Source: JABCYV01 sp963696025
GTDB lineage: Bacteria > Acidobacteriota > Terriglobia > Terriglobales > Acidobacteriaceae
Reading direction: 5' to 3'
DNA: 64,000 bases
NCBI GenBank assembly: GCA_963696025.1
Contig: CAVOII010000012.1
Span: 310,001-374,000, forward strand
A model generated the notes under the pieces. The model ran no database searches. It was not told the DNA's origin and saw only the letters and a list, made by a program, of their open reading frames with translations. The stretch's first letter is position 1; each line of letters opens with the position of its first letter. The position numbers were made by a program, and so were the translations under genes. This document shows, piece by piece, positions 61,543 through 64,000 of the stretch.

Positions 61543-64000
61543 GTGGTGGCGCGCCACTCTCTGGTCGAATATCTCGACGACTTTCTCCGACGGGACCAGG
61601 AGTGCGCCTACGTGCAACGCTGCGGCTATCGCACCGCACGCTGGAGCTACCGTCAGGTTGCCGAGACTGCATTTCGGCTGGCCGGTGAATTAGCAAAACG
61701 CGACATCAACAAAGGCGATCGTGTTTTGATTTGGGGAGCGAACTCCGCCGAGTGGGTGGCGGCTTTTTTCGGATGTGCTCTACGCGGCGTGATCGTGGTC
61801 CCGATCGACGATGCTTCCGCCTCGGACTTTGCCCTCCGAGTTTATGAGCAAGTCAGCGCCAAGCTTCTTCTCTGCTCACGCGAACATGTTCGGTCAGCGA
61901 CTCCGATGCTGGTGTTGGAAGACTTGGGGGAAAGTCTAGCGCATTTTTCACTGGTCCGTCCCCAGGTGCCTGCGATTGAGTCCAAAGACACGCTTGAAAT
62001 TGTCTTTACCTCCGGCACCACAGCAGCGCCCAAAGGCGTGGTGATCACGCACGCCAATGTGCTCGCCAACATTGCGCCACTTGAAACTGAGATTCAGAAA
62101 TATCTCAAATATGCACGCTTCGTGCATCCGGTTCGCTTCTTGAACCTGCTGCCGCTCAGTCACGTCTTTGGACAGTTCCTGGGAATTTTTCTCCCACAAC
62201 TCTTGGGTGGCACGGTGATTTTCCAGGATGTTCTCAAGCCCGCCGAGGTAATCGGCACGATCCGGAGGGAGCACGTCTCGGTGCTGGTGGCGGTGCCGCG
62301 AATACTGCAGGCGCTGAAGGAAAAAATCGAGCGTGATCTTGGTGACGAAGGCCGCCTGGAAACGTTTCGCAAACAATTTCAGTTCGCCCAAGGTAAGCCC
62401 TTCCTTCACCGCTGGTGGATCTTCCGGCGCATGCATCGCCAGTTTGGCTGGAAGTTCTGGGCATTTATCTCCGGCGGCGCCGCCCTCGATCGCGATACGG
62501 AAGAATTCTGGGGACGCCTTGGCTACGCCGTGATCCAGGGTTACGGGCTCACCGAAACCACGTCAATCATCAGCCTGAATCATCCTTTCCGTCTAGGCAA
62601 GGGGTCGATTGGAAAAGTGCTTGCCGGACGCGAAGTCAAACTGGGTCCGGATGGAGAGATCATGGTGCGCGGCAGTGGCGTTGCCGCGGGATATTGGAAT
62701 GGCAATGAGCTGCAGCCGGTCGCATCGGATGGAGGCTGGTACGGAACGGGAGACATCGGGGAACTCGACCACGACGGCAATCTCTACTTCAAGGGAAGAA
62801 AGAAAGACGTTATCGTCACGCCTGCCGGGATGAACATCTATCCCGAAGATCTTGAAGCCGCGCTACGACGCCAACCTGAGGTAAACCAATGCGTCGTGAT
62901 CGGGCTGCCCCGTGACGGCAATGCCGAACCTTGTGCCGTGCTGATTCTAGGAGATGAGGTTGATCCCGAGCCGGTTGTGAAGCGGACTAATGAAACGCTC
63001 GCAGAGTATCAGCGCATCCGCAGTTGGTTTGTCTGGCCCGAGCAGGATTTCCCGCGCACTCCTACCCAAAAACCGCGCACCAACCTGATCCAACAAGTCG
63101 TGATCACCCACCTAGGCGGGAAGGAGAAGAGTCAGTCCGCTTCAAGCCCTTTGGCGGAACTGATAGCGCGGATAACTGGAAGGAACGCGGAGCTAAGCTC
63201 CAACGCCAACCTCGAAACTGATCTGAATCTGAGCTCACTCGACCGGGTAGAGCTGCTCAGCGCGCTCGAAGACCGCTACCAGCTTGATCTTAGCGAGACT
63301 CGCTTCGCAGCGGTGAGGACGGTGGGAGATCTCAAGAGCATGCTGCAGGGCAAAGTCCCGGCGCGGGTGCAGTATCACTATCCACGCTGGGTGCAGCGCT
63401 GGTCGGTAACTTGGATACGACTGCTGACGCATTATCTGTTACTACGCCCTGCGATGTTTCTGCTGGGATGGCCTCGGGTTGAAGGGCGTGAGAACCTGCG
63501 CGGCGTACCGGGGCCGGTGCTGGTGATCTGCAACCACATCGGTGAGGTGGATGTTGGTTTCGTGCTGACTGCGCTTCCCGCGCACTTGCGCCACAAACTC
63601 GCGACGGCGACGGGGGGCGAGGCGCTAGAATCACTCCGCACCCCGCCACTGACAAGACATTTCCTTGGGACGATCTATGACCGACTGAAATGGATAGCGG
63701 GAGTGTCCCTGTTGAACCTTTTCCCGTTGCCCCGTGAAGTTGGTTTTCGGCAGAGTTTTGCTTACGCCGGTGAGTTGGTAGACCGCGGCTGCAGCGTGCT
63801 GGTATTTCCCGAAGGCCACCACACTACGGACGGCAAGATGCTTCCCTTCCGCGCCGGTATCGGCTTGCTCGCGAACAATCTACGAATACCGATTGTGCCC
63901 ATGCGCATCGATGGACTATTCGAGCTGAAGCAGGCAGGCAGAAAATTCGCTAGGCCGTACACGGTACGGGTGAAAATCGGCAAGCCGATCCGTTTTGATC
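61543..64000 (+). CDS. Acyl-CoA/acyl-ACP ligase - acyl carrier protein - PlsC acyltransferase fusion (runs off right edge)
   Basis: The frame is open from GTG 61543 (or 61546) to the window edge, 819 codons. An AMP-dependent synthetase domain (about 1-510) has the P-loop EIVFTSGTTAAPKGVVIT, YGLTETTSIISLNHP and YGTGDIGELDHDG with KGRKKDVIVTPAGMNIYPED. A phosphopantetheine carrier domain follows near residues 540-600 (LETDLNLSSLDRVELLSALE, with the Ser). Then a PlsC acyltransferase starts near 650, with the catalytic NHIGEVDVGF (NHxxxxD) and VLVFPEGHHTTDG. It would activate a fatty acid, hold it, and transfer it to a lipid acceptor. Confidence 0.9.
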   Translation, partial: MVARHSLVEYLDDFLRRDQECAYVQRCGYRTARWSYRQVAETAFRLAGELAKRDINKGDRVLIWGANSAEWVAAFFGCALRGVIVVPIDDASASDFALRVYEQVSAKLLLCSREHVRSATPMLVLEDLGESLAHFSLVRPQVPAIESKDTLEIVFTSGTTAAPKGVVITHANVLANIAPLETEIQKYLKYARFVHPVRFLNLLPLSHVFGQFLGIFLPQLLGGTVIFQDVLKPAEVIGTIRREHVSVLVAVPRILQALKEKIERDLGDEGRLETFRKQFQFAQGKPFLHRWWIFRRMHRQFGWKFWAFISGGAALDRDTEEFWGRLGYAVIQGYGLTETTSIISLNHPFRLGKGSIGKVLAGREVKLGPDGEIMVRGSGVAAGYWNGNELQPVASDGGWYGTGDIGELDHDGNLYFKGRKKDVIVTPAGMNIYPEDLEAALRRQPEVNQCVVIGLPRDGNAEPCAVLILGDEVDPEPVVKRTNETLAEYQRIRSWFVWPEQDFPRTPTQKPRTNLIQQVVITHLGGKEKSQSASSPLAELIARITGRNAELSSNANLETDLNLSSLDRVELLSALEDRYQLDLSETRFAAVRTVGDLKSMLQGKVPARVQYHYPRWVQRWSVTWIRLLTHYLLLRPAMFLLGWPRVEGRENLRGVPGPVLVICNHIGEVDVGFVLTALPAHLRHKLATATGGEALESLRTPPLTRHFLGTIYDRLKWIAGVSLLNLFPLPREVGFRQSFAYAGELVDRGCSVLVFPEGHHTTDGKMLPFRAGIGLLANNLRIPIVPMRIDGLFELKQAGRKFARPYTVRVKIGKPIRFD

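Noticed and set aside
1..64000. CRISPR arrays or cas genes
   Set aside because: No regularly spaced repeats and no Cas-like protein were seen anywhere in the window.

Overview
The window is chromosomal DNA of a high-GC bacterium, most likely an Acidobacteriota (Terriglobia-like) soil organism. The basis is gene content and protein style: a PknB kinase fused to C-terminal repeats, a DUF5117/DUF4953-type metalloprotease, many short secreted proteins of a kind common in that phylum, and short GC-rich repeats between genes. This assignment is inference; there is no rRNA gene in the window. One tRNA-Ser(UGA) lies at 19530-19619.

Layout. 1-4676: housekeeping on the minus strand (gamma-glutamyltransferase start, YjbR-like protein, HtrA-type protease, coaE, folD), a decayed SpoIIE phosphatase and a Trm112-like protein. 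4949-12406: envelope genes (GT39-like and GT2 glycosyltransferases, another polytopic protein, a 2OG-Fe(II) oxygenase, a MacB/FtsX permease). 12575-15986: leuCD followed by a redoxin-DsbD_N fusion whose frame is crossed by a UGA codon at the first cysteine of its CxxC motif. 16000-19279: secreted metalloprotease and a secreted hypothetical. 19530-36546: accessory region starting at the tRNA-Ser, with three IS110-family transposases (two decayed), one complete IS5-type element, a decayed CPBP protease, a decayed flavin-dependent oxidoreductase, a PknB-TPR kinase, an orphan Flp pilin and several small zinc-ribbon or DNA-binding proteins. 36828-56709: core genes again (tdh, aroC, def, fmt, rsmB, PASTA protein, PBP1a, S41 protease, a channel-like protein, a GT2-like glycosyltransferase, treS, thiE, a LOG-family protein, a large TPR protein). 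57147-64000: an AhpD-like protein also crossed by an in-frame UGA, a glycolipid-binding-domain protein, a broken small regulator, a LysR regulator, an RNase A-like toxin with a CdiI-like immunity protein, and an AMP-ligase/ACP/acyltransferase fusion that runs off the right edge.

Main discovery: two probable selenoprotein genes. In each, UGA replaces one Cys of a redox CxxC motif (UPFC in the redoxin, CVYU in the AhpD-like protein). The frame stays open and family-like on both sides, and a perfect 7-bp hairpin with a G-U-bearing small loop starts 11-15 nt after the UGA, as expected of a bacterial SECIS. Standard gene calling would cut both genes in two. No selA, selB, selC or selD is in the window, so the rest of the genome must supply them.

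Second point of interest: a stand-alone RNase A-fold toxin with a lipoprotein-like signal, coupled by TGATG to a CdiI-like immunity gene. Several non-essential genes carry frameshifts while essential genes are intact, which fits real gene decay better than random sequencing error.
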